Assembly (NCBI RefSeq): GCF_016859285.1
Contig: NC_053400.1
Coordinates: 17,835,046-17,899,045, forward strand
Direction: 5' to 3'
Origin: Xiphias gladius
Lineage: Eukaryota > Chordata > Actinopteri > Istiophoriformes > Xiphiidae
DNA length: 64,000 nucleotides
Of the stretch, positions 1-13,600 are shown in pieces. Numbering within the stretch: position 1 is the stretch's first letter; the number at the start of each line of letters is the position of its first letter. Under the pieces are notes generated by a model, which saw only the letters and a program-made list of their open reading frames with translations, was not told the origin of the DNA and did not search any database. The position numbers and the translations under genes are program-made.

Positions 1-77
1 CATGTATATCTTGTGATGAAGTTTTTTTTTAGAAGTAGAATTACACTTCTATATATATTTACATTCAAATAACAATG

Positions 78-117
<40 letters not shown>

Positions 118-2899
118 TGAGCTTTGAAAAAAATGTTCATTAATTTAGATATATTGAAAAAGCAACATTTCCGAATTAGATCTTCATCGGGCATTCATTA
201 CTTTGGTATAAATGGCCTCAATGGAATAATTACTCTTCCTGGTATAACAGTCCCTTCGGTCACTAATTTTCCTATCCGGCTGGTTGCATGGAAATTTTAA
301 GGAACTCCCTTGATAATATCATTTCTTCGTCGGCCACAGACTTAAGAAAGATAACATACACAAGATCATCTGCTCAGTTCCTACTAAAATTGACAAACAA
401 CACTAGCCTCTCATCTGAATTCTTCCTCATTTTTGACAGGCTCAAAAGTGATGTCTTAACTCTGACTATTTAAACCAATATTTGCCAAAGTATTAATCAG
501 GTTTGAATTAATCAAATTTTTAAAATAGAGCACACAATGAAAATAAGCTAACAGGAAAGACAAAGAAAGCTAGAAAAAAAATCTGCGGTATCACTCACTC
601 AGCTCTGTCCTCTGTTCTTTGATGCAACAAGTAAACAGAACGCGAACGTTTCCAAAGCTCTGTCTGATTTCGAGACTCACTCTTATTTTAACTACAGACG
701 CCTGTGACCTCATCTGGGCGCTCAACCACTCAGTTTTCTTAACGTCAGCGTGAAAACAACACGCCATGGCATATCAACTGCTCCACTACTTTAATGTTCG
801 TGAGAGACAAAGGAGAAGCCAACCGTCGCACTGTGAGTGGTCTTTAGTGTTACCACAGTAAATGATACCATATGTCAGACTGTGATAACAGACGTTATAA
901 GAGAAAAAAAATAGAATGGCCCTCAGTAGATCGCATACCCCCGCAAAATCCAATGTCAATCAACATACACCAGACTTCAGAGAGAAAAAAAAAAAATTCA
1001 AATTCATAGTAAATGATCCGGATCTCGCCCAAAATGTAATGGATTCTTCTATGGCCCATTCCCCATCCCTCCACCAAGTTCAGTGCAAATCAGTTCAGTA
1101 CTTTTTGCGTAATCCTGCTGACAAATAAACAAACCAGCAAACAGACACGGGTGAAAACATGACCTTCTGGGCAGAGGTAACTATGCCAAAGTATAATTGG
1201 CCAAGTACCATTAAACCCAAAGGATAATACCAGCCTCATTACCAAACAGTTTACACCTCATCACTTTATTATTTACATTTTAATGAGACAAAAACCAACT
1301 CACATGCATTTAGCCCATATTACCCTTTGCTCACACTCAAATGTCTTGTAATTACTGCCAGTTCTCTCATAGTGACACACATGAAATCAATATCTCAGTG
1401 CATGCGCGATCAAACAGCCCTCACAGTGTATTTGGGAAAAAACAAGAAATTACAACAGCGTTCCCTGATAAATAGAGCAAGATATAACTGTACCGGTGAA
1501 GTACCACATAAGATCCTAAATTGTGATATATAGGTATTTCCATGACAGATCGTCAGTATAACACAGGGTTTGTCACTACTGCACCAACAACAGGCAGCCG
1601 ACTACTTAAAATCTGAAAAAGCCTTAATTCCTTATGTCATAATAAATCCAATGTACTAGGCTGCAGAGACAAACGCATTTGTTCACAGTATTAGGTGTGC
1701 TTTGCTATCATCTTTACAAGTAAGATTTAATTCTTTATAGGAATTTTTTGCTGTAAAACCCACTTTAAGTATTACGGGTTGCCTCTCCACTAGCCTAGTT
1801 AGAGTACTTGTAGACAATAACCAAACCCATTTTTTCTGTTCTTTTTTTTCCTCCCCAGTATATTTGGGTTTTTTTTTAAAACAAGCATTGTCAACTTCTT
1901 AGTCAGACTTCCTGTACCAATGCCACCATTAATGCTTCATACAAACACTTTCGTGATATTTTCTGCTACACAGGTAACTCTAGAGTTTTCCCTTCCTGAG
2001 TTCATTTTTTCCAGAGATACGAACAGAAACATATGTGAATTCCATTAAGGAGCTTGTATGGCAAGGGATTTCTTGCTCAACATTAAGACGTGACTACATG
2101 TTATCATACTGTACATGGAAACCACCTGGCAAACACTTACACTCCGAACAACATGCTTTGTGTATTTGAGAATCACTATTTTCATTTGGTACATGTAACT
2201 GCATGCAAGGTGCCCCATGACCATGTTATAGTGTTTATCCATAATAATCATAAGCTCAATAGTCATTACAGTGTTTGGTTTACTTGAAGCACAAACAACA
2301 CAAGCAAGTCACTTCCCATATTAACTCAATGTAACATCTGCAATGACACTGAAAATCCAGTGTTCCGTTACACTTTAACTGAATTTGCCCCCCCCAAAAA
2401 AAACTGCTTTTCAGAGAAAGTTAGTATTCATATCCAGCCAGATTATGTTTCATCAGATAAAGAGTGTAGAAGGAAGAAATGCAGATCATAAGAAGTCAGC
2501 CTGAGAGGTTAATAGCTTCACTTCAATACAATAACAACCTATATATTCATATTACGGAAGGCAGCTACAGCTGTGTTTTACAGATCTGCATTGATTACTT
2601 CGGATGTCAGGGTTCACTCCTAATGATTCTCCGTGCAGCAGCCTCTATAATCACTGGTATATCAAGAGTATCGTACTAAAAGTAAAGCAAAAGTGTAAAC
2701 AACACGTCGAGTGCCTTAAAAAAAAAAAAAAAAAAAAAGACATCGTGGGTGTTTGCAGGGAACAGAAATGAACTGCAGAACAGCACAGGAAGGAGGAAAA
2801 AGCTCTCCCCCTCAGGCCTGTAGCGTCCCACACGTTATGAGCTGAAGTTAAGGGGTTTAAATATATCAGCTGACAGGAGTAACGCTGCGAGTTTACGGT

Positions 2900-2900
<1 letters not shown>
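1..2900. other. Intergenic or intronic AT-rich DNA, no gene seen
   Basis: This stretch has several homopolymer runs, including a poly-T tract at about 80-112 and a poly-A at about 2718-2738. Short open frames are present on both strands, but none resembles a known protein and none is bounded by convincing splice sites. The only recognisable element is the RTE-like tail near 960-1185, listed separately. It could be intron 1 of a minus-strand gene whose promoter is the CpG-rich block at 2.9-3.9 kb and whose body lies left of the window. That is inference only. Confidence 0.5.
960..1185 (+). mobile_element. RTE-like non-LTR retrotransposon 3' tail (copy A)
   Basis: The segment carries a pattern found at the 3' ends of RTE-type elements in fish: a GGATC-rich stretch, then TGCAAATC(A/G)GTTCAGTA, GCGTAATCCTGCTGACAAA, an A/C-rich run with ACAGACACGGG, and the end GTGAAAACATGACCTTC-GAGGTAA. 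A second copy with the same order of blocks lies at about 62,510-62,755. No open reading frame remains. The family is assigned from memory of such tails, so RTE is the likely clade and not a firm one; a non-autonomous SINE using the same tail is an alternative. Confidence 0.5.
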
Positions 2901-3900
<1,000 letters not shown>

Positions 3901-4049
3901 TTTACTGTGCAGCCTGATGGGAAATGTATTATTATAGTGAAAAAGTGCGTAATGTGTGCCCAGTATAAAGCCGTGCTGCATGCCAAGAAACGTCAGCTTG
4001 ATTGGTAAATGACAAGGTTTCTTTGGGCCAGATTAACCTGTTTGGGAGG

Positions 4050-4345
4050 GGTATTTGCAGACGTTTGGGCACCTTTAGTAATCCCTCTTTTGGCAGACAT
4101 CACAGCTTTTCAACACTTTTTGTAGCAGCTAAGAGTCTTTTTATTCTCTATTTAGGCATTTTCAGCCACTCTTCCCTGCAGATCGCTTCAAGTTCAGTGT
4201 CTTGCGCACACAGCATGTTTAAGGTCTGCCCACAGATTTTGCTTGATGTTCGGGTCAGGGCACTGTAAGGGCCGTTCCCTAAAACTTCAGCTTGTGTTGG
4301 CAGCCTACCCCTATGCTGGAATAAAACAACTGGGTCCCACGTTTT
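4050..4345 (-). mobile_element. Tc1/mariner transposase fragment, decayed
   Basis: Read on the minus strand, the block encodes the C-terminal part of a Tc1-like transposase. A degraded form of the QSPDLNPIE-LW motif appears as CPDPNIKQNLWADLK near 4215-4262, followed by HAVCAR and, after a frame change and in-frame stops, by EAICREEWLKMP near 4148-4190. The usual family text at this spot is the catalytic-domain end followed by an L-x-x-(F/I)-C-x-E-E-W-x-K-(I/M)-P block, so the order is right. No terminal repeats were found, so this is an internal remnant and cannot be active. Confidence 0.75.
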
Positions 4346-4404
4346 CTGCATGTCCGTCACTTTATGATAAGCTAATTCGACCCAACTTTAATTCGAAATA
4401 TGCA

Positions 4405-4560
4405 CCATGTGGGCTGCCCTGGTGGTCCGACCATGAACCACAACGTCACTGGTTCCTGTCCACACCGGGGAACCTTTGTTGCATGTCATGACTCATCTCT
4501 TTCCCTCCTCGTGTCCAGTTATCTCTCCGTTGGATCTATCAAATAAAGGCACAAAATGAC
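4405..4560 (+). mobile_element. tRNA-derived teleost SINE
   Basis: The copy runs from GGGCTGCCCTGGTGGTCCGA through a B-box-like GGTTC region and CCGGGGAACCTTTGTTGCATGTCATG, to a CTCTTTCCCTCC stretch and the tail CTATCAAATAAAGGCACAAAATG. This is the layout of a widespread fish SINE with a tRNA-like head and an AATAAAGGC-AAAATG tail. The head is degraded relative to the form I remember, which suggests an old insertion. Family naming is from memory. Confidence 0.65.
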
Positions 4561-6060
4561 GAACAGATAACGCAAAAGAATCAAAGAAATATAAATCATG
4601 TAAGCCATGATTAAAATTAGTGCTGAACCTAGAGTTTGACACAGAACCCCTGTACAAGACAGGACCACAGATTTAGCTAACACTGCAGAGCGTGCTTTAA
4701 TTGATACTGTATTTTAGTTGATTGAATTCCTTAAATGTGCGATTGAATAAAATATCAAAAACCAAGTGGCAGATAGTGAACTTAGGGCTCTTTGGGGTAG
4801 TTGCTCACTTTGTCTGGTTGATAATCCACACGCTTTCTGTCTACATCCTCCTGTATTTTACTGAAGCCACCTGTAATCCTCTACTGGACCCCTGACGGCC
4901 CTTGAATCCCGCTTAAGAACCCTAAACTATAGACCAAAACGTGTCAGGTTCTGTAATGGGACCGAATTCAAATTCTGTGTGTTTGTTTGTTTTGTTTGTT
5001 TTTTCATCAAAATCAAATTGCCTTTGGTCATTTTAAAACATATTATGGTTTTGCACCTGCGTGACAGCTTAAAAGAATGCAGCATCTGTTAATTGAGATT
5101 GGCAGACATCTATTAATTGAGCCACTTACTGAAAATGAGCGGTTCAGTAATACCATAGCACCGGTATTTTCTTCTCATTTGGAGTGCAGTACCAAAACTC
5201 AATAAATGAAAACTACTTGCATGCAGCCGTTTCACAAATGAATTCTCAGATACAGGAGGCCAGATGATGATCTGATGTTAAAACTGACCATCGTCTAATA
5301 CCTTTTGTGTCAATAGATTTAAAAACCAATACATTTTTATCATACATGTTATTCCAGCATTATACTATTAAAAATACCACACATTAGAGAAGCGTCAGCT
5401 TGTATTCAATAAAACATACAGGATATATAAAAGACGCTAACAGAGTGACAAGTATTGTACTTTGAACAGATTCATACATCAAATCTGAACCACTTCTGTA
5501 ATGAATTTTGCAAACTAGGTCCTACTAGAAGGAAGAAAATTCCCATAGAGGTCACAGGGCCCGATGGGAGACGTTGCTGAACAGACACAAGTCGTAAATA
5601 AATCGGAAAGAGATTTCAAAGATCTTTTATAGACCTCAATATCTGTAATTTAAAGGAAAAGATACAAGACTTTTACATTTGATCCCCCCCTTGAAGAAAA
5701 GACAAAATGTTTTCATGAGGTTCGTGGTGTGTTCATAGCTATTTTTAAATATACCACACACCATAGGCCTGAGTGTCTGCCCATGGTGTGTAGTTAATGC
5801 AATAAAGTATCATCTCAAGTTTGTTTGCTTGATCACACATCTTGTAAATTTTGGAAAGTCCTCTGTCAAATAAACATTAATCACTGCATTGCCCCTTCTA
5901 ATTGCTCTAACAAAACAATACCATACATAATACAGCTACATACATTGATTTACGTTCCTCCAGTCTACTAACTCACATAAAAAATGAAATATGTGCGGCA
6001 GAGCACAGTCAAGCGCAATGTAGATGAAAGGACCAACACACAGAAGGAACAGACCAGTTT
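4560..6060. other. Gene-free intergenic stretch
   Basis: About 1.5 kb of AT-rich sequence with no open frame above 60 codons, no recognisable protein and no clear mobile element. It lies downstream of the polyadenylation signal of strc. Confidence 0.6.
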
Positions 6061-6065
6061 AAATA

Positions 6066-6071
6066 TTTATT
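6066..6071 (-). terminator. Probable poly(A) signal of strc
   Basis: The plus-strand TTTATT reads AATAAA on the strc strand, about 63 nt after the strc stop codon. Position and strand fit a short 3' UTR; use of the signal is inferred. Confidence 0.5.
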
Positions 6072-6133
6072 TGAAGTACTAATATGATGATATCAAGATA
6101 TTGTGAATGGATGATTAAATTTGTTCTAGCATT

Positions 6134-9100
6134 TTATATTAGTTGCCATAACAGGAGGCACAGAGTCAGTGAGTGGAAAGCGGGGCTGTTTGTGTTCAGG
6201 GCTGCTGGAGCCGAGTTTCTCCCTGTAGATCCAGAGGGAGAGAGTGTTTGTCATCACCTTTTAAACACAACATAAAAATCATATTGGTGCGCTTTATGGC
6301 TTTTATCGCCCCTATTTTTCTGAAGACGCACCTCTCAGCTCCAGCAGGACGTCTCCTTCATATCGAGCCAGTCTGACTGCATGTCTCTGCTCAGCGTCCA
6401 GCTCAGTCCACTGCTCCTCAGTGACAGCCCACGCCTGCTCCGCACTCAGCCACGACAACTGAGTCGGGCTGAACACCACCTGTCAGACACACATCCGCCA
6501 CAAATACTAACTAACCCCTACGGGAAACTTTGTCATCTGAGGGGAGGCCCCCAGGGTGAAGAGGCAGCGCCCTTTTGTCACACCTTTTGACACATTTTTT
6601 AAATTTCCATATGAAAATTAAATAAATCAATTAGTGACAAGCCATGATATGTACATATACAGTAACACAACTATGGGGGATGGTAGGGGAATACTGTCAA
6701 TATCCTTATTCCTAAATCAAATAATATATTCTATGTGTCCATTACTGCATGCTCTTTCTCATTACTGATTATGTGTGTCTTTATATGTGTCCACAATCCT
6801 TTTTGTCCAGTATGATTTTGTTGGAGTGCATAAGCTGTTTACTCCATTCCTAATAAGTCCATGTGATTTTTGAGCCTGTTATCCATGCTGTCACAGCCCG
6901 TTTTTCTGTATTTTCCATGTTATTAAGATTCCCCGTTTTAGTGCCAGAAATGCAGATGTAGTATGCCACTCTGAAGTTGCGTCTAACTTATGTTTTTTGA
7001 TTAAATATCACACAAAAAATGCTATTTAAAATTTTTTACTACCTTCTATTGTGGGGAAACAATATGTTAAATTCGGCAGCTACATGTACAAATTCTAAGT
7101 TTGAAAAAAAGGTACTTTACATCATTTTCAGAAAACCACAGAGTTGCTAAAAGCAGAGAAATAATGTGATTTAAAAAAAAATTGTTAAAATATCTGCTCA
7201 TGGCTGTTCTTGGCCTTTTTCGTGGCTCTGTTGTATTCGAGTGTCCCAGGAAGTCATGACAGTGTGACAGCGAGCTAGCATGCACAACACCCGACCCTGT
7301 AACTGAAGCAGCCGAATGCAATTAATCCATCATTCATTTTATTATTCACACCTAAGCTCTTCCTGATGACCTATCAAAATGTCTGCATACTACTGAAATC
7401 ATGGGTGGAACTCACAGCCATCTTCTTTGGTGACATCAGGGCAATGGCTTCAGGGGTGATTCCCTCCACTTGTTCTTGGACCAGAGCTGACAGCACCATA
7501 TCCTCCAGGCCCACTGGACAGACAGACACACACTGTAGTCTGATAATTTATGTTTCTCATATCAAAACAGAGGACGTGTTGCATTTTATTTTATAACTTC
7601 CCCTGGTTCATCCTCAAGTCTGTGCCCTCAGGAATATTTTTAGATTGTGCCTATTCATCCAAGAGCTGTCATTCCCTTCTCCCGCCCTCCTCACTCTTTG
7701 AAAGAACAATTTTTAAAAAGTTGATCACAAAAAGGTTTATCCCTCCAGGGATATTACGTTGTACTGTACCTGCCAACGTCCCAATTTCAGTGAAAACCTC
7801 TGGTCCCCAAGCACTGGTGGGACCAAAGGCCTCCGGTCTGGAAAAACAGCTTGCCAAAGCTTCCATCTGCTGTTCTGTGCATGGCAGGGACATCTCCCGC
7901 AGGAACAGGACAGCCACACTGCAGTTTGAGGAAGAAGATTCGGGACTTCATACTCGTCTGAAGGTATCCATAATGTTTTCATGAGGTTTGTGCTGCTAAG
8001 AAATGTGCACCCTACATATGTTAGCAGGTGTATGTGATATTAATGAATGTCTCTCTAAAACTACAAGTCTTTCTCTAAAGCCACAGGAAGGAGTTTCATT
8101 ACTACACTGTTACAAATGACTAATTTTTACTGTATATGTCCATCTTTGTTCATATTCCTTTCAGTCTATGACATTTGCTTGTGTTTGACTTATGTTGTCA
8201 TGATTTTTGTGATTGCTCCCTTGGATAAATTGGATAATTTGGCAATATTTTCAATGTGGCTCACAAATGCATAGGCCTCTTAAGTTCTACAGTGTGTTTT
8301 GGAATGTGGATAATCATACATCAAGTATTTGACTGACCTGAGGTTGTATGGGGTCAGTTTCTTGATCTCTGAGGGATACAGACCACAGATCAGATGGCCA
8401 AATGTTGCCAGATCAATGACTGTTAACTGCTCCACTTTCAGATTGCGTTTCCGCATCACGCCTAAAATCACTGCTCTCATCTGAAAGGTCAAATAGTAGC
8501 ATTTACCCCAAAGTTTTCAAGTTGGGTGTCTGTCATTTGCTCGCAGTTTTACATCGGAAGCAAAAATTCAAATGTTCACCTTTTTAGGGCTCCAGTCTGT
8601 CAGTGTCCCCAGATGTGTCAACACACCCAGGTCGGTGAGATTTGTGTCTCGCAGCTCTCTCTCTCCCATCTCAGTCACCACTGAGCCCAGAGCCAGCACC
8701 TGATCCGCTCTCAGCTCTCTCACCGGACTGAAGGACTGGGGTGAGTGAAGAACCAAGGAATGGGTCAACCATAGCTGATGCTGATACTAAAACACTACTC
8801 ACGTTTGACTCAGCTGTCTCTCAGGGGTGGAAACTATCAGCCCAGATGCAACAGGCCTGTTTACTGGCCTTCTAACTTTTTAGCTGCAAACTTACATTCC
8901 ACCGTAATACAAAAAACAGGAGGTTCTCAGACACCAATAGTCAAATTTTGATTACATTTTTTTGGGATGATGCATTTTTACCAAGAATTGTGTTCTGATA
9001 TTTAGATACCCCTGATGGGGACAAAATGGGAGGGGGACAGAACTGCTACATCTCAAGTAAGACTTTGAAAAAATGTGAAGGATGATATACATCGTTACTG

Positions 9101-10563
9101 ACTGACCCAAATAGTCTCTGCATAATCCATAGGCGAGAAAACGTTGGATTCACACTAGTTTGGAGGAGAACAATTTGTATGGATGCCTCGAAAGTGAAAA
9201 TAACATCAAACAAATACAAAAATTCATGAGCTGAGACATTCTGAACTTCGTCTTGGTCTTTTGTGGGCCAAGTTTTACTGACCTGCCTGAGTTTCGCCCA
9301 AAGTGACCACCGCTGCTCAGAGCTCAGCGAAGCGTCCTGACCAAAAACCTCTACACACTGTTCCAGATCCACCTGCGACATACGGCCGAGCTGAGTGGAC
9401 GTCCAAGCTGAAGGAAAAGTCCCCCTTATGTCTGCACAGCTTGGGACTGGCACTACTCCAAGAGACACACTGGTGGTTTCAGTGCAATGCTATCAATAGA
9501 AACTTCCACAAAGAAATTTCACAAATCACATCGACCCTTATCTACTGTGTCGGTCACAAGTGGTGGAGAGGTGCACTAACAACAGTCGCTTCTTATAACT
9601 AAAACTTATATTCAGTATTTACTGAACCTTTTGCCCTCCTGCTCTGTGCTTTGACAATCCCTCGGATGAGACTCTGAGTCTGCTGTCTCTGGCGATGCTG
9701 GTCCACACACTGAGTAATACAGACTCCACCCACCGCACTGTCCTCCCAGCGCCTTTGACCCACCAGGACCTGCTCCACTGTGTCTTTATTCAACACTGTC
9801 TGCACAGGAGTAACACATAATATCGTCAGGATAAATCTCGTTAAAGTGCAGCGAAATTAATTATTTGCATGGGGCGGTGCTTTTGGGTGCTTACCAGCGG
9901 GATGGCGTTAATCTGCTTTGTTGAGAGAGAAAACACCAACCTGCCCAGATGCTCAACATCACCAACTTGCCATTGGGAGGGCTCCCTGGAAAACAAGTGC
10001 ACTCGTGTCATGACCACGGCAGATTCCTGTTTCATTTTTTCATTAACATTTTAACCCTTTCTATTTGTTTCAAGTCATTTTTGCTTGTATAGTGTCAAAT
10101 TTTTGAAATCAATAACCTCTTAACATAATATTGACCCATGTATCATAACCAGGACCCTGTAGCATTCTCTCCAGCTGATGTGTTCCTTTACCCAAGCAAG
10201 TCTTTCTGAGTGAGCAGGGCACTAATATCTCTCAGAGCCTGTTTAGGAAGGCAGAAACCTCTCATCTCCTCCAGCCGCAGAGCCAGAGCTCCTCTGTCTA
10301 CCAGAGCCAAACTGTCCTGGTCCAAGAAAGGCAGTAAAGGCCCCAGGACGTCCAGAGTGGTGCCATCAATCTCCACCTCACCCTGAGAAGAGCCCTGCAG
10401 AGAACCACATGCACACGGTGGGCCTGGATTACAAGGATTTCACACTGGTATGACTTTACGTGTGTGAAAAGCTGTTGTGAGGATGAGGCAGGTTATGGCC
10501 TGAATCTCTCTCTCCATCTGCTTTTCTCCCTAGGTTTGTTGGTTCAGGCTTGTCAAGCAAGCA

Positions 10564-10654
<91 letters not shown>

Positions 10655-13600
10655 ACACACACACACAAACTTTGTTCTTTCTGACCCATCAATTTGTTAA
10701 TACAAATCAAATCAAATACATGACTCACTGTCACTGACGTAAGCCCTGATTTAATTTAACCAGAAATAGCATGTCTGACTTCAGCTTTACTGTGGATGCT
10801 CATGGTAACAGTTTTTCATTTTAATTACCCTGAGGTTAATTAAGGATTTCTATTTTATCTTATTGTTGTTAATAGATTACATGCAGCAACTGGTTTCTGA
10901 TCACGCTTTTCTACCTAAAACATATTGTGTCAGCTCCTGCACATCATCTAAGGATATGCAGTATTGCTATAGCTCATGTTGGTGTTTTACCAGCTCAGTT
11001 ATAGCCTTCTCGGCTAAATTCGTCTGCTTGTAATGTGGCAGTCTGAGGAAATCAGCAAAGTGTGCATGGATGTGCTCCAAAATGGCTCTCAGGGATGCAT
11101 TAGAGAGGTTCTCCATCATCGTAACTCTGCAAAAGAGCAGAGGTGTAGATGTAGCAATCTTTGGGTAAACTGTGAAACATTAATGAAAAGGGTAAAATAA
11201 ATGTTTAATAAGGAGATACCCACGGTAATGTTGCAGCAAACCCAGAGCTCAAAACACTGAGGTCGAGTTCAGGTTGTTTCCTCATTTCCTCTACGACACA
11301 TTTCCGCTGGTAACGCAGCCAAAACACATCTGCACTTGTTAGTATCAAACATCCTTTTGAGTTTGTTTTAGCAAATCAGTCTAATGAATCATGGCTACGT
11401 ATCAGAGGTTGTGATAAAGATTCTGAAGGGTGTTGAAGTGTTTGTTCCTCACCAGAGCAGGTCTCATGCCTCCAGGCAGCTCACTGACAAACTGCAGCAG
11501 CTCTGCAAAATCTGTATGGTTCGTCCAAAGCCTCAAAAAGTCACAGCTCATTCCACCGGCAATATGACCCAGAGCCCTCCAAGTTAAACAGAGGCTATTA
11601 TTTAAATTGTTTATTGAGCGAGTATTTGACCTGAAGTTGACCGTGACTTGGTCTGTTTGTTTTGAGATTTTTAATTCATTTTGCAAGAAAAATTACTTAT
11701 TGTTTAAAATCATAGGTATGGATGTTTTGGTGCAGTAGGTCCAACTCACCTTGCTGACTTGCTGGTAATGTTTTTAAATTCATAGGTTTTTTTGAACAGA
11801 AACTGAGCCTATACAGGGACAAAAAGTTTCAGAGTCAGCAATTTGACTATGGGTTACCTTCAGATGAATAACATTTTAATCGAAGGAACCTACAACAACT
11901 TGTGGTCACCTTAAGGGACCAAACATTTTTTAGTTTTAATGCTTAAAAGATTCTGTTTGAAATGTTTTGCAACAACTGGTCAGATTGTTGTGGAATGTGA
12001 TAGTGTTGGTTTTTTTGGCCTTACACAGAAACAATGGACCCTGTTGTTCCCACATGTTTTTGCTGATCCCATCACCTTTGGTGCCACTCTCAAACCAGGA
12101 CTTAAGTATTTTACACAGAGCTTATAGGTAGAATTTAATAGGCAGTTTAACATGAAGTTAGCCACTTTAAGGGTCTCTTGATGACAGCAGGGGCTTTAAA
12201 CTTTCTACCGCAAAAAATGGCCAGAATGAAACACTGGTGGTGTATCACTGATGAGACTGCACCACATTAAATATTAATTTAAATATACTTTCTTGAATGT
12301 ATATGCAGTGGCATCAGTTTCAGGTGGAACCCAAATTCTCTTTGATAACTGTTTTTTTTATTACTCAGAACACACAAATAACCCTGATCAATGACCAATA
12401 GTTGAGGCTTAATATGCAGTGTCACAGTATATTTCAGTTTAGCAACTAAGTGAAAAGAGTAATCTTTATTGATTTGTCTTGTTAGGCCGAGAACAGGTGG
12501 TGAAAGCAGGCTAATACACTCTTGGCTGTGAAAAATTCCTTCGAGGTAGTCATTATTAATTTATGCTACCCTTCTACACCATTGTACTACATCCAAACTA
12601 ATTAGCTGATGTGTATGGAGTATTAATATCCTGAAAGGCTCATGTGAAGCATATCCAATGAATTGCAGATTAAAGGGAGCGAAGACCGAAGCTGGTAACA
12701 TTTTCTTCTTTAGTCAGAGAACTGGCAACCTATTGTTCTCATATCAGTGCAATGTTAAACAGCACACAAAGTTAGATTAAAGTAAAATGTGCACCTGCTG
12801 TGGCGACCAGTGTATGTCTCTGTACAGGCTGATATCTCTCAGGATTGTTTCTCCATTCATGGCATCTATCAGCTTCCTCAGAGGGACAAATGGTAAAAGA
12901 CAGTTTGCCTGCTGTGTGATGTTCTGCAAGTCTCTGTGTAAAGCCTGTTGACATACAACCAAAAAAAAAAAAAAAAACACTTTAAACTTAAACATGGAAG
13001 CCTTTAAAAGCCCTTTAGGAAACACAAAGCGGGTTTCACACATGTGGATCAAACGAACACTCTCTGGAAACAATAGTGCCAGTTTAGCCAATTTAATGTT
13101 ACTGAGGCCACAGTTGTTGTTTTTTGTTCTTAATGTGATATTTTCTGATAAGTTTTAGGCTTCTTACACAATCTGTAAAAGTAAAAAGGCTAGGGATGTT
13201 GAATTATATCGACTGACAAAGCCTCTTCACTTCCACTCTGTCTTTTACTCGACATGTGACAATAACGTAAGAGTTGCAGCAAATCATAGGGAGGGATGAA
13301 AAGATAAGAGAAAGGATAAGAGAGTTGATAAGTGATGTACTTAAGAAAGAAAGCACTGTCACCTCGTGCATTGCATTGTACAGCATGGCTCTATGGCCAG
13401 GCCTAAGCTCAGTTAGTAACGATCTCCAGCACTGACAGTGGGCAGTTTCACTGATCTCAGGCCACTGGAGGTCTCTGAGCACAGCGGGGGAGAGACCAGA
13501 GTGTAATGGCTTCAGGCTGCACAGTTTTTCCATGGTGAGCTGGGCAGGGAGAGAGAAACACAACGGTGAGTTGGCAGTTGGTTGAAATTCAGCAGAAATA

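Noticed and set aside
7550-7984. Plus-strand open frame of 144 codons
   Set aside because: It is the reverse shadow of strc exon 26 (7770-7918), which matches stereocilin in the minus direction.
10456-10734. Open frames of 78 and 92 codons on both strands
   Set aside because: They are translations of the CA microsatellite in a strc intron.
11306-11340. Acceptors GTGCAG or ACAAG upstream of strc exon 18
   Set aside because: They give the wrong phase or a stop. The acceptor at TTACCAG (exon start 11306) keeps phase and yields LRKCVVEEM, aligning with LRACIWAEL of human STRC.
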